This document shows, piece after piece, positions 34,033-42,605 of a DNA stretch of 64,000 nt. The stretch comes from JAXMDC01 sp046349035. GTDB lineage: Bacteria > Pseudomonadota > Alphaproteobacteria > Rhizobiales > Kaistiaceae. The notes below the pieces were generated by a model. The model saw only the letters and a list, made by a program, of their open reading frames with translations, searched no databases and had not been told where the DNA came from. The DNA is taken from contig JAXMDC010000002.1 in assembly GCA_046349035.1 (NCBI GenBank), positions 124,001-188,000 of the forward strand, given 5' to 3'. Every line of letters begins with the position of its first letter. Position 1 is the first letter of the stretch. The position numbers were made by a program, and so were the translations under genes.

Positions 34033-34822
34033 ATGATCAACCGCCGCCGCTTCCTGGCCGCAGAGGCTTGAACTGACCCTCGCGATCCTCGCCGACTTTC
34101 ACGCCTGCGAGCCGTGGATGTCGGCCGAGCGCATCGCCGCCATCGTCGAGACAACGAACGGCCTCGGCGCCGACATGATAGCACTCCTCGGCGACTATGC
34201 TGCCGGTCACCGCTATGTCACCGGTCCGGTCCACTCCCGCGACTGGTCGGCTGCGCTGCGGGCGCCGCTCGGCGTCCATGCCATCCTCGGCAATCACGAC
34301 TGGTGGGACGACCGCACGGCGCAGCGCGATGGGAAGGGGCCGACCTACGGCCGGCGGGCGCTCGAAGCGGTCGGAATTCCCGTTTACGAGAACGACGCGG
34401 TGAAGATCAAGGCACGCAACGGCTCGTTCTGGCTGGCTGGGCTCGGCGATCAGGTCGCCTTCGTTCCCTCGCAGCGCCTGCGTCCGGGGAGCCGCATCGG
34501 TGTCGACGACCTCGACGCGACGCTGGCCAAGGTCACCGACGACGCGCCGATCCTTATGCTGGCGCACGAGCCCGACATCGCGGCGCGGATGCCGGAGCGC
34601 GTCAGCCTCACCCTTGCCGGGCACACCCACGGCGGGCAGCTTCGCCTCTTCGGCTGGTCGCCGGTGGTGCCCTCCCGCTACGGCAATCGCTACGCTTACG
34701 ACCTCGTCCGCGAGCGGTCCGACCTCATTGTCTCCGGCGGCCTCGGCTGCAGCATCATGCCCCTGCGCCTGGGGGTGCCGCCGGAGATCGTGCTCCTTAC
34801 CATCGGCCCGAATAAGGCCTAG
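34033..34822 (+). pseudogene. Metallophosphoesterase with a broken Tat signal region
   Basis: The catalytic body is intact in one frame (34037-34822): the metal motifs ADFHAC, GDYAAG, GNHDWW and GHTHGG are all present, as in YkuE/YaeI-type phosphoesterases. That frame has no ATG before the first metal motif; its first ATG (34118) would cut off the DxH motif. A good start, MINRRRFLAAEA with a twin-arginine signature, lies at 34033 in another frame and stops at 34071. An internal deletion with frameshift in the signal peptide region explains both facts. A sequencing error or non-ATG start is the alternative. Confidence 0.62.
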
Positions 34823-34893
34823 TGCAGGGCCGAGTTAACTGGCGGCCGCCGTTTTCGTGCTATGTGAGCCGCCAGTCTCACGACCCAGCCCCA

Positions 34894-35958
34894 ATGACCG
34901 CCGCCGCCCCTTACCGCCACGCCTTCGCCGTCGCGCCGATGATGGATTGGACCGACCGGCATTGCCGCGTCTTCCATCGGCTGTTGACGCGGCGGGCGTT
35001 GCTCTTCACCGAGATGGTGACCGCCGAGGCGATCCTGCGCGGCGACCGGCAGCGGCTCCTCGCCTTCGATGCGGCGGCCGAACAGCCGGTCGCGTTGCAG
35101 CTTGGCGGCAGCGATCCCCAGCGCCTTGCCGAGGCGGCGCGCATCGGCGCCGAGTTCGGCTATGCCGAGATCAACCTCAATGTCGGCTGCCCGTCCGACC
35201 GCGTGCAGTCCGGCACGTTCGGCGCCTGCCTGATGAAGACGCCGGCGCTGGTCGGCGACTGTATCGCGGCGATGCGCGCCGCGGTCGATGTGCCGGTGAC
35301 CGTGAAGTGCCGCCTCGGCGTCGACGAGCAGGACACCGAAGAGGCGCTGGATGCGCTGGCCGACGCGGTGTTCGCCGCCGGTGCCGACGGGCTCTACGTC
35401 CATGCCCGCAAGGCCTGGCTGCAGGGCCTTTCGCCGAAAGAGAACCGCGAGGTGCCGCCGCTCGACTACGCGCGCGTCTATCGCCTGAAGGCGCGCCTGC
35501 CGAACCGCTTCGTCGCCATCAATGGCGGCCTCAAGACCCTCGACGACGCGGCCGCTCAACTCACCCATGTCGACGGCGTCATGCTCGGACGCGCCCCGCT
35601 GGAACGGCCGGCACTGCTCGCCGATGTCGACCGTCGCTTCTACGGCTTGGCTCCTCCCGCCGATGCCCTGTTCGCCGCCGTAGAGGGCATGATCGGCTAC
35701 GCCGAGCGCGAGGTGGAGCAGGGGACACCGATCCAGGCGATCGTTCGGCCGATGCTGGGGCTCTTCCACGGCTTGCCGGGCGCCCGGCGTTGGCGCCAGA
35801 TCCTGAGCGAGCGCCGCGATCTCCTGGGTGCCGACCGCCTCCGCCTGGCGTTGGCGGCGATCGAGCGCGCCGGCAGCCAGGGCGAAGCGCCGACCGCTCC
35901 GCCGCTGTTTGGCGACGACCTCTCCGCCGCACCCGCCATCGAGCCGGCGCCGCTGTGA
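34894..35958 (+). CDS. dusA: tRNA-dihydrouridine(20/20a) synthase DusA
   Basis: This FMN enzyme reduces uridines in the D-loop of tRNA. The 354-residue protein has the DusA blocks FAVAPMMDWTDRHCR, NVGCPSDRVQSGTFGACLM with the catalytic Cys at about 112, VKCRLGVDEQD, the Lys/His-containing ARKAWLQGLSPKENR (DusA-specific) and AINGGLKTL. I chose ATG at 34894; an upstream GTG frame adds 24 residues without family similarity. The downstream permease gene overlaps by four bases. Confidence 0.95.
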   Translation: MTAAAPYRHAFAVAPMMDWTDRHCRVFHRLLTRRALLFTEMVTAEAILRGDRQRLLAFDAAAEQPVALQLGGSDPQRLAEAARIGAEFGYAEINLNVGCPSDRVQSGTFGACLMKTPALVGDCIAAMRAAVDVPVTVKCRLGVDEQDTEEALDALADAVFAAGADGLYVHARKAWLQGLSPKENREVPPLDYARVYRLKARLPNRFVAINGGLKTLDDAAAQLTHVDGVMLGRAPLERPALLADVDRRFYGLAPPADALFAAVEGMIGYAEREVEQGTPIQAIVRPMLGLFHGLPGARRWRQILSERRDLLGADRLRLALAAIERAGSQGEAPTAPPLFGDDLSAAPAIEPAPL

Positions 35959-36788
35959 CCTTCACCGCTCCGCTCGGCGAACTGGTTGCCCTCACCGTCG
36001 CTCTCGTCATCTCCGGCGCGCTCTCCGGCCTGATTGCCGGCCTCTTCGGCGTCGGCGGCGGCACCATTCTCGTCACCGTGCTCTACCAGGCGCTGGTGGT
36101 GCTCGGCTTTGGCGGCGAGGTGGCAACCCATGTCGCCGTCGCGACCTCTGTCGGCATCATCGTCCCGACCTCGATCCGTTCGTATCTCGGCCACCACGCG
36201 CGGGGCGCCGACGACACCAAGCTGCTTCGTCAATGGATTGTCGCCGTTCCGCTCGGCGCGCTGGCCGGGACGTTCGTCGCCCGCTGGCTGCCCGGTGCGG
36301 CGCTGCGCGGTATCTTTGCCGGGATGTGTGTGGTGCTCGCCGCCAATCTCCTCATCGGCACCCGGGGCCTTCGCCTCGGCGACGACATTCCCGGTGAGCC
36401 GATCCGCGGCCTGGTTGGCGGCTTCAACGGCTTCCTCTCGACCCTCCTCGGGATCGGCGGCGGCCTCGTCAACAACACCTTCATGACCCTCTACGGCCGC
36501 CCGATGCACCAGGCGGTCGCGACCTCGGCCGGGGTCGGTGCGCTCGTCGCCTTTCCCGGCCTCATTGGTCACATCCTGAATGGGCTCGGCACCGAGGGCC
36601 TGCCACCGTTCTCCGCCGGCTATGTCAATCTCCTCGGCGTCCTCGTCGTCATGCCGACCAGCTGGCTGCTCGCCCCGGTGGGGGTGCGGCTCGCCCACGC
36701 CCTGACCCGCCGCCAGCTCGAAGTCGGCTTCGGCATCTTCGTGCTCCTGATCGCCATCCGCTTCGTGGCGAGTGTGGTCTGGGGGTAG
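35955..36788 (+). CDS. Sulfite exporter TauE/SafE-family permease
   Basis: This 277-residue protein has about eight membrane segments and the two family repeats: GLIAGLFGVGGGTILVT (near 20) and GFNGFLSTLLGIGGGLVNNT (near 156). It starts with GTG overlapping the dusA stop (GTGA), so the genes are coupled. The family exports sulfur compounds or organic anions; the substrate is not known. Confidence 0.88.
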   Translation: MTFTAPLGELVALTVALVISGALSGLIAGLFGVGGGTILVTVLYQALVVLGFGGEVATHVAVATSVGIIVPTSIRSYLGHHARGADDTKLLRQWIVAVPLGALAGTFVARWLPGAALRGIFAGMCVVLAANLLIGTRGLRLGDDIPGEPIRGLVGGFNGFLSTLLGIGGGLVNNTFMTLYGRPMHQAVATSAGVGALVAFPGLIGHILNGLGTEGLPPFSAGYVNLLGVLVVMPTSWLLAPVGVRLAHALTRRQLEVGFGIFVLLIAIRFVASVVWG

Positions 36789-36811
36789 GAGCGCCGACGC
36801 GGCAGCGGTCG

Positions 36812-37219
36812 TTAGCTGAAAGCGAACGCGGCGGCGATGACGACGCCAAGCAGTGCCAGGCGCGACGTCCAGCCGAGGAGCGCCGGGCTGATCGACCCGC
36901 GCGGCGCCAGGATACCGACCGCCGTCACCGCCAAGATCACTGCCACGAGGCCCATCTTCATCCAGAACCACGGACCGAGGCCGGCCACCCCGCCGTAGCG
37001 CCACCAGGTCATCAGCGCGCCGCCCGCGACGAGAACGCCGAGCGCGAAGCGCGAGTTGACGAGCAGCTGCGCGGCGATCCCGCCTAGCATCTCTCTGCCT
37101 TCCGCAGACGCCCCTCGAACGCGGCTCACCACCAGCGGCATCGCGAACACTGTCGCCGCGCCGACCCCCAGCGCGACGAGGTGAACGACGAGGAGGAGAT
37201 TGAAGACGACATCGCCCAT
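36812..37219 (-). CDS. Small four-helix membrane protein under SoxR control
   Basis: This 135-residue protein has four membrane helices (about 5-27, 50-70, 81-101, 112-132), with a His in LLLVVHLVALGVGA and Trp/Arg at MTWWRYGG. It resembles small haem- or copper-related membrane proteins (CopD or DUF2269-like), but I cannot assign a family with certainty. A strong AAGGGGG ribosome site precedes the ATG. It is divergent from soxR and shares the SoxR box, so it is probably induced by redox-active compounds. Confidence 0.65.
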   Translation of the reverse strand: MGDVVFNLLLVVHLVALGVGAATVFAMPLVVSRVRGASAEGREMLGGIAAQLLVNSRFALGVLVAGGALMTWWRYGGVAGLGPWFWMKMGLVAVILAVTAVGILAPRGSISPALLGWTSRLALLGVVIAAAFAFS

Positions 37220-37260
37220 GATGGTTAGCCCCCTTGGGATGGTTGCCGGTTGTGGCTACA

Positions 37261-37280
37261 ACCTCAACCGATGTTGAGGT
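37261..37280. promoter_or_regulatory. SoxR box
   Basis: Perfect arms ACCTCAAC and GTTGAGGT flank CGAT, which closely matches the SoxR site CCTCAA-N6-TTGAGG. On the minus strand a TTGACC and a TAGCCA hexamer are 19 bases apart across the box, the long spacer expected of MerR-type promoters. The site serves the divergent membrane gene and probably soxR itself. Confidence 0.85.
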
Positions 37281-37295
37281 CAAGGGGGTTCGCCG

Positions 37296-37748
37296 ATGAA
37301 GGCAACCGCACTGAGTGTGGGTGAGGCAGCGCGACGGGCCGGCGTAGCGGTGTCGACGCTGCACTTCTACGAACGACAGGGGCTGATCCGTTCGCACCGC
37401 ACCGCAGGAAACCAGCGCCGCTACGATCGCGATGTCTTGCGCCGCGTCGCCGTCATTCAAGTTGCCCAGACCGTAGGCATTTCTTTGGCGGACGTGAGAG
37501 CGGCCTTCGCCTCCCTGCCGGAAGGGCGTACGCCGACGCGACAGGACTGGGCGCGCCTCTCGCAGGGCTGGGCCGTATTGCTGGACACGCGCATCGCGCT
37601 GATGCAGCGCCTGCGCGATGACCTCGGCGATTGCATCGGTTGCGGCTGCTTCTCGTTGGAACGCTGTCCGATCCGCAATCCCGCCGACCGCCTCGGACAA
37701 GACGGTCCCGGAGCGAGGCTCCTCCTTCAGCCACCGGAACGGCGGTAA
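37296..37748 (+). CDS. soxR: Redox-sensitive transcriptional activator SoxR
   Basis: This MerR-family regulator of 150 residues has an N-terminal helix-turn-helix (GEAARRAGVAVSTLHFYERQ, 9-28). The [2Fe-2S] motif CIGCGCFSLERC supplies Cys 113, 116, 118 and 124, the signature of SoxR. Oxidation of the cluster by redox-cycling compounds activates target promoters with SoxR boxes. No soxS is present, as expected outside enterics. The box is directly upstream. Confidence 0.95.
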   Translation: MKATALSVGEAARRAGVAVSTLHFYERQGLIRSHRTAGNQRRYDRDVLRRVAVIQVAQTVGISLADVRAAFASLPEGRTPTRQDWARLSQGWAVLLDTRIALMQRLRDDLGDCIGCGCFSLERCPIRNPADRLGQDGPGARLLLQPPERR

Positions 37749-37785
37749 GTGCGTGGAAGCAGGCCTTGCTGCGCTTGTCCCAGCG

Positions 37786-38154
37786 TCAGCCGAGCTTCAG
37801 GGCCCTGATCCGCTCCTCCGGGTGCTCCTTCTGCGGACACCACTGCTCGAGGAAATGCACGCCCTTCTCGCGCGGCGCCCGCCAGACGAGCCGGGCGCGG
37901 GCGATCAGCTTCTTCTCGACCAGATAGAGGTAGCAGTCGTCCTGGACCCCGACGCCGAGCGGCAGGTCGATCCGCGCGCCGGTCGCGGAAATATCCCGCA
38001 CCGTGCAGCGGACGCGGAACGTGAGGTCGCCGTAGATAAGCAGGCCCTGCAGGGCCGCTGGGAAACGCGTGGCGGTTCGCCGGTTCGCGCCGCCGCCACC
38101 CGACGCAGATTTCGAATTTGATTCCACGCGGAAAGTATCGTCTAGAACGATCAA
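37786..38154 (-). CDS. PilZ domain protein
   Basis: This 122-residue single PilZ domain carries the c-di-GMP-binding motifs NRRTATRF (near 25, RxxxR type) and VRDISATGARI (near 53, DxSxxG type). It is likely a c-di-GMP receptor for motility or envelope functions. The open frame begins with TTG at 38154; the true start is uncertain and GTG 38127 is possible. No neighbouring target gene is evident. Confidence 0.82.
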   Translation of the reverse strand: MIVLDDTFRVESNSKSASGGGGANRRTATRFPAALQGLLIYGDLTFRVRCTVRDISATGARIDLPLGVGVQDDCYLYLVEKKLIARARLVWRAPREKGVHFLEQWCPQKEHPEERIRALKLG

Positions 38155-38316
38155 CGCATGGTACGTTTACGATCACGTATCGGTGAGCCTTATTCACAGC
38201 TCCGCCGGTGAAGTTTTAGTCGGCTGCCCGATTGTCCGCCCGCCGGTCTGCCTCGACGGGGGGCTCGCCGGACCCGCGATTGCCCTTGGGCCCGAGGCGG
38301 CGAACTGCCGGCGCCC

Positions 38317-39030
38317 TCAAGGCGTCAGCGTCATCCGATCGCCGCTGACGGTGTAGCTGGAGAGAGTGTTGAGGAAGCTCATGCCGAGGAGGCTGCGGTC
38401 GAGCCGGCCCGGCCGCGCGACGAGGGCCAGGACCCGCGTCCGCTCGATGGTGCCGATCTTAAGGCTCTCGATCGTCACCCGCGCCGCCTCGGTCACCCCA
38501 TTGGCGGTGAAGACCTTGGTGCCGAAGTTCAACTCGTCGATATCGATGCCGGCGCGAAAGGCGTCTTCGGCGGTGAGCGTGACGACGCTGGCACCGGTAT
38601 CGATCATCATCGGTATCGACTCGCCGTTGACGCTGGTCTGGACGCGAAACTGGCCGCTCAGCGCTCGCACCACCGTCACCGGCCCCGCCGTTTCGCTAGC
38701 TGGCCGGTCGTCCAGCATCGCAAGGCCGGGGACAAGCTCGGCGAGCACCTTGCGGCCGACCCACTGCAGGTCGTCGCGGTAGGTGTAGCCGGCGAGCAGC
38801 GCCGCCATGACGATGACCCAGGAGAGGCTGTGTCGTACCGCCTGGGCGAGCGACCCTCGGCCGACGATGCCGGCGGCGAGTGCGACGAGGATGACCGAAA
38901 GGTACATGCCGCGCGCGAAATCGTCCTTGTCCATGCCGAACACGGTGGGATCGTCGCGCAGCGACAGGATGACCGCCGCCAGGGCGATCACGCCAATGCC
39001 GAGAAGGAGCGTGCCTGGGAAACGCCGCAT
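38317..39030 (-). CDS. Membrane-anchored retropepsin-like aspartic protease (TIGR02281 type)
   Basis: Three membrane helices (about 5-24, 42-58, 68-82) precede a single retropepsin domain (about 115-237). The catalytic triad D144-T-G-A-S lies in MMIDTGASVVTL; the flap and the C-terminal block RSLLGMSFLNTL follow. This type is frequent in alphaproteobacteria and works as a homodimer; substrates are unknown. ATG at 39030 was chosen because upstream residues show no similarity. Confidence 0.85.
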   Translation of the reverse strand: MRRFPGTLLLGIGVIALAAVILSLRDDPTVFGMDKDDFARGMYLSVILVALAAGIVGRGSLAQAVRHSLSWVIVMAALLAGYTYRDDLQWVGRKVLAELVPGLAMLDDRPASETAGPVTVVRALSGQFRVQTSVNGESIPMMIDTGASVVTLTAEDAFRAGIDIDELNFGTKVFTANGVTEAARVTIESLKIGTIERTRVLALVARPGRLDRSLLGMSFLNTLSSYTVSGDRMTLTP

Positions 39031-39217
39031 CACAAACGCTGCTTCCTGCTCCGCGCTAACTCGCCCAGTTGGACAACCTCCGCGCGGCGGTTTTTCGTAG
39101 CCCTCCTCGCGCCGGCCTGCAAGAAGGCGCCGGTGGCGATGCCCACGACTGGCATGGACCTTGCGGCCGCCATTGGCCATTCTCGCAGTTTCCGCAGGTC
39201 CGGGAACGGTGCAGCGC

Positions 39218-40135
39218 ATGGCAAGGAAGAAGTTCGGTCTCGCCCTTGGCAGTGGCGGCGCCTGGGGCTGGGCCCATATCGGCGTGATCGACGCGCTTGC
39301 GGAGATGGGGATCGTCCCCGACATCGTCGCCGGCACCTCGATGGGGGCAGTGGTCGGCGCCGCCTATGCCAGCGGCCGGCTCGACAATTTGCGCGAGGCG
39401 GCGCTTGCGCTCGGCTGGCGCGACGTCGTCGGCATGATCGACGTCAAGCTCGCCACCGGCGGCCTGGTCGACGGCGCCAAGATCGAGGCCTTCCTCACCC
39501 GGCTCGGGATCACCGGACCGGTCGAGGCCTGTCCGCGGCCGTTCGGTACCGTCGGCACCGACCTTGCCGGCGGCGAGGAGGTCTGGCTGCGCGAGGGCCC
39601 GATCGAGAAGGCCGTCCGCGGTTCGATCGGCATCCCCGGCATCTTCACGCCGATGCGCCATGGCGAGGGCTGGCTGGTCGATGGCGGCGTCGTCAATCCG
39701 ATACCGGTGTCGCTCTGCCGGGCCCTCGGCGCCGACACGGTGATCGCCGTCGATGTCACCCAGCACATGACCGTCAAGCGCTTCCTCCCGCGCGCCGGGG
39801 TCGACTCGCTGCCCTCGACCAAGGACCTGACCAATCGGCTTGCCGAGCGCATCCCGCTGGCGCTACGCGCCCCGCTCTCGCCGCTGCTGACCCGCCTGAT
39901 GCGCACGACCCCAAGCGCCCCGAGCTACTTCAGCGTGATCACCGACTCCCTGCAGATCGTCTATCGCCAGATGATCAAGACCCAGCTCGCCAAGGACCCG
40001 CCGGACCTCCTCCTCCATGCCGATCTCGGCCCGGTTCAGGCGATGGAGTTCTACCGCGCCAAGGAAGCGATCGACGCCGGCCGCGCCTGCGCCGAGGCGG
40101 CCAGGGACAAGCTGCTCCGCTTGCGCCCGCGCTAG
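39218..40135 (+). CDS. Patatin-like phospholipase (RssA/NTE-like)
   Basis: This 305-residue protein has the patatin oxyanion block GSGGAWGWAHIG (11-22), the nucleophile motif GTSMG with Ser 41 and the catalytic Asp 155 in VDGGVVNP. It has no signal peptide, so it is cytoplasmic or peripheral. It probably hydrolyses phospholipids or lysophospholipids. Stop overlaps the convergent DUF1289 gene by four bases. Confidence 0.88.
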   Translation: MARKKFGLALGSGGAWGWAHIGVIDALAEMGIVPDIVAGTSMGAVVGAAYASGRLDNLREAALALGWRDVVGMIDVKLATGGLVDGAKIEAFLTRLGITGPVEACPRPFGTVGTDLAGGEEVWLREGPIEKAVRGSIGIPGIFTPMRHGEGWLVDGGVVNPIPVSLCRALGADTVIAVDVTQHMTVKRFLPRAGVDSLPSTKDLTNRLAERIPLALRAPLSPLLTRLMRTTPSAPSYFSVITDSLQIVYRQMIKTQLAKDPPDLLLHADLGPVQAMEFYRAKEAIDAGRACAEAARDKLLRLRPR

Positions 40136-40344
40136 GCTTTGCCGCGCTCGCTCCTCGCCAGAGCGGCGAGGCGTGCCGGGAGTTCGCCGAGAACGCGCTG
40201 CCGCTCTGTCTCGCTCATCGCCGTCCAGGCGGCGATTTCGTCGCCCGTCCGTCCGCAGCCGGTGCAGAGGCGAGGCGGCGTCGGGGTGAGCACGCAGAGG
40301 TCGATGCAGGGCGAGCCGAGCGGCCTGGCAATGCGTCGCGGCAT
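40132..40344 (-). CDS. DUF1289 zinc-finger-like small protein
   Basis: This 70-residue protein has the DUF1289 layout SPCIDLCVLTP...LCTGCGRTGDEIAAW, with four cysteines that may bind a metal or an iron-sulfur cluster. It starts three bases after the stop of the CobS-like gene, so the two are probably cotranscribed. The function of the family is not established. Confidence 0.85.
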   Translation of the reverse strand: MPRRIARPLGSPCIDLCVLTPTPPRLCTGCGRTGDEIAAWTAMSETERQRVLGELPARLAALARSERGKA

Positions 40345-40347
40345 GCC

Positions 40348-41148
40348 TCAGGCGAACGAAGCGACGAGGACCAGGAAGGCGATGGCCGCCGCCTGTTCGC
40401 CGGCACCGAGGAGCGGCACATTCTGCCCGCCGGCCCGCTCGGCGGCGATGCGCTCGACGGCGACCGTCACGGCAAAGGCGCCGGCCAGCGCCACCAGCGT
40501 CGTGAAAAAGCCGGCGGCCGGTATGCCCGTCGCCAGCGCCACCGCGGCGGCGACCGCCAGACCGGTCAGCATCACCCGCTCGTTCGGCCGCTCGCGGCTC
40601 ATCGCGTCGGGCCGGGCCGGTTCCAGGCTCTGCCACAGGCGGACCACCGCGCTCCGGCCGACCGCCTCGCTAGCCATCAGCAGGAGCAGGATCGCCCAGC
40701 GGCCGCGCCAGGCCATGGCATCGAGTGCAGCGACGCGGAGGAGGAGAGAGACGATCAGCGACAGCACGCCGTAGACGCCGAGCTGCTTCTCCTCCATGCG
40801 GTCGAGCCGGGCCTCGCGCGACCCCGCTTCGGCGAGGCCGTCGGCGGCGGCGGCAAGCGCCACCTCGTGCATCGCCGCCGTCAGCCAGAGGGTGGTGGTC
40901 ACCGCCAGCGTTGCCGAGAGAAGCGGCGGCAGGCCGAGCCCGCTCGCCGCGACATAGGCGATGCCGCCGGCAAAGCCGACCACCGCGCCGGCGAGCGGGA
41001 AGGTCCACGCGGACGCGGCGAGGTCGCGATCCGGCCTTGCCGCCGGGAATAGCGTTTCCATCGGCAGGCGGGTTAAGAAACCCAAAGCGCCGAGGAATTG
41101 GCTGAGGCCGGTGCGGAAATCGGTTCGAAACGGATCGGCGCTAGACAA
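40348..41148 (-). CDS. CobS-like membrane protein with altered active-site motifs
   Basis: The overall layout (266 residues, several membrane helices, FLTRLP near the N-terminus, FPLAGAVVG) matches cobalamin synthase CobS, which joins GDP-cobinamide to alpha-ribazole. The metal-binding motif, normally DGLADTADG, reads VALAAAADG. The MRDSRxG motif reads MEEKQLG. The TGD of the terminal GGxTGDxLGA motif reads NVP. These acidic residues are thought to be catalytic, so activity is doubtful. It is divergent from an intact cobT. TTG at 41148 is the only available start. Confidence 0.75.
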   Translation of the reverse strand: MSSADPFRTDFRTGLSQFLGALGFLTRLPMETLFPAARPDRDLAASAWTFPLAGAVVGFAGGIAYVAASGLGLPPLLSATLAVTTTLWLTAAMHEVALAAAADGLAEAGSREARLDRMEEKQLGVYGVLSLIVSLLLRVAALDAMAWRGRWAILLLLMASEAVGRSAVVRLWQSLEPARPDAMSRERPNERVMLTGLAVAAAVALATGIPAAGFFTTLVALAGAFAVTVAVERIAAERAGGQNVPLLGAGEQAAAIAFLVLVASFA

Positions 41149-41275
41149 GAGGGAAATCCGCGCGATTCGGGCTGGGAACTCTCGGGTCGCGTTTATAGAG
41201 GGCGGGCAGACATGGGCAAAGCCGGGGAGTTACCCAAGGATTAACGGCGCCCGAAACGACGCAGAGGCCGGCGAC

Positions 41276-42301
41276 ATGAACGCTCAACCCATCCGTGCCC
41301 CATTCGACGACATCCGCGACCTTCTTGCCGCCATGCCCGGCCCCGACCAGGGCGCCGTCGAGGCGGTGACGGCACGGCAGGCGAAGCTGATCGAGCCGGT
41401 CGGCTCGCTCGGCCGTTTCGACGACCTCGTTGCCTGGCTCGCCGCCTGGCAAGGCAAGGCGGCGCCGACGGTCAATCGGCCGGTGGTCGCCGTCTATGCC
41501 GGCAACCACGGCGTCGCCGCCCACCACGTCTCGCCGAACCCGCCGGAGGTGACGGCCAAGATGGTCGAGGCCTTCGCCGCCGGCGGCGGGGCGATCAACC
41601 AGATCTGCGTCGCCTACGGCCTCGGCCTCAAGGTCTTCGATCTCGCGCTCGACCGGCCGACCGGCGACATCACCCGCGAGGACGCGCTGTCCGAGCGCGA
41701 TTGCGCCGCCACCATGGCCTTCGGCATGGAGGCGCTGGCCGGCGGCACCGACCTTCTCTGCCTCGGCGAGATGGGGGTCGGCGGCTCGACCGCCGCCGCG
41801 GCGGTCTACAATGCGCTCTATGGCGGCACCGCCGCCGACTGGGTCGACCGCGGCCCGGCGAGCGACGATGCCTGCATGATCAGGAAGCGCACTGCCGTCG
41901 CCGTCGCCGTCACTTTCCACGCCGGCCGCGTCGGCGATCCTCTGGCGATCCTCCGCTGCCTCGGCAGCCGCGAATTGGCGGCGATGGCCGGAGCGATCCT
42001 CGCCGCCCGCAGCCAGCGCGTGCCGGTTATCGTCGATGGCTACACGCCGACCGCCGCTGCCGCCGTGCTGCACGCGCTCAATCCCGATGCCATCGCCCAC
42101 TGCTTGTTCGCCCATGTCGGCGGCGAGGCTTCGCATCGCGGCATCCTCGAACGCATGGGCGTCACGCCGCTCTTCGATTTTGGCATGCGTGTCGGCGAAG
42201 GCGTCGGCGCGGCGCTGGCGGCAGGCCTCGTCAAGGCGGCGCTTGCCACGCACACCGGCACCGCCACGTCGGACAAGGCCGGCTTCGCCCGGCGAGGGTA
42301 G
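41276..42301 (+). CDS. cobT: Nicotinate-nucleotide:dimethylbenzimidazole phosphoribosyltransferase
   Basis: This enzyme activates the lower ligand of cobalamin. The 341-residue protein has the CobT blocks RQAKLIEPVGSLGRF, AGNHGVAAHHVS, GEMGVGGSTAAAAVYNAL, PVIVDGYTPTAAA and FDFGMRVGEGVGAALA, with the catalytic Glu in the last. ATG at 41276 was chosen; a longer frame upstream has no similarity. In Pseudomonas denitrificans naming this is cobU. No B12 riboswitch (GCCACTG box) is visible in the 127-base divergent spacer. Confidence 0.93.
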   Translation: MNAQPIRAPFDDIRDLLAAMPGPDQGAVEAVTARQAKLIEPVGSLGRFDDLVAWLAAWQGKAAPTVNRPVVAVYAGNHGVAAHHVSPNPPEVTAKMVEAFAAGGGAINQICVAYGLGLKVFDLALDRPTGDITREDALSERDCAATMAFGMEALAGGTDLLCLGEMGVGGSTAAAAVYNALYGGTAADWVDRGPASDDACMIRKRTAVAVAVTFHAGRVGDPLAILRCLGSRELAAMAGAILAARSQRVPVIVDGYTPTAAAAVLHALNPDAIAHCLFAHVGGEASHRGILERMGVTPLFDFGMRVGEGVGAALAAGLVKAALATHTGTATSDKAGFARRG

Positions 42302-42362
42302 GGCGTGGCTAGGGAGGAATTGGCGGTTTGGCCGAGCGGGGCCGAGCCGCTATGATGGCGGG

Positions 42363-42596
42363 ATGGCAAACAGACTGATCGACATCGTACGCCGAGCGGA
42401 AAATTGGCCGCCTGCCGCTCGTGACCAATTGGCGGACGTTGCTGACGCAATTGAGCGCGGCCTGACCGAGGGGCTCTACCGCGCGACGCCCGAAGAGCTC
42501 GCGGCAATCGACGAGGCGAGAGCCGAGTGTGAGCGGGGGGCAGTTGCCTCCGATGAGGAGGTTGAGCAAGCCTTCGCGGTGCTTCCCAGAAGCTAG
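42363..42596 (+). CDS. Antitoxin of a ParE-type toxin-antitoxin pair
   Basis: This 77-residue acidic protein, rich in Glu and Ala, lies 9 bases before a ParE-type reading frame, the usual order of antitoxin and toxin. The N-terminal part (NRLIDIVRRAENWPPAARDQLADV) may form a short helical DNA-binding or dimerisation unit; the C-terminal acidic tail would wrap the toxin. The family cannot be named from the sequence. Its toxin is broken, so the pair is probably no longer active. Confidence 0.65.
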   Translation: MANRLIDIVRRAENWPPAARDQLADVADAIERGLTEGLYRATPEELAAIDEARAECERGAVASDEEVEQAFAVLPRS

Positions 42597-42605
42597 CAAC
42601 CGGCA

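Noticed and set aside
41149..41275. Cobalamin riboswitch between cobS-like gene and cobT
   Set aside because: The B12 box GCCACTG is absent and the spacer is too short for the full fold.
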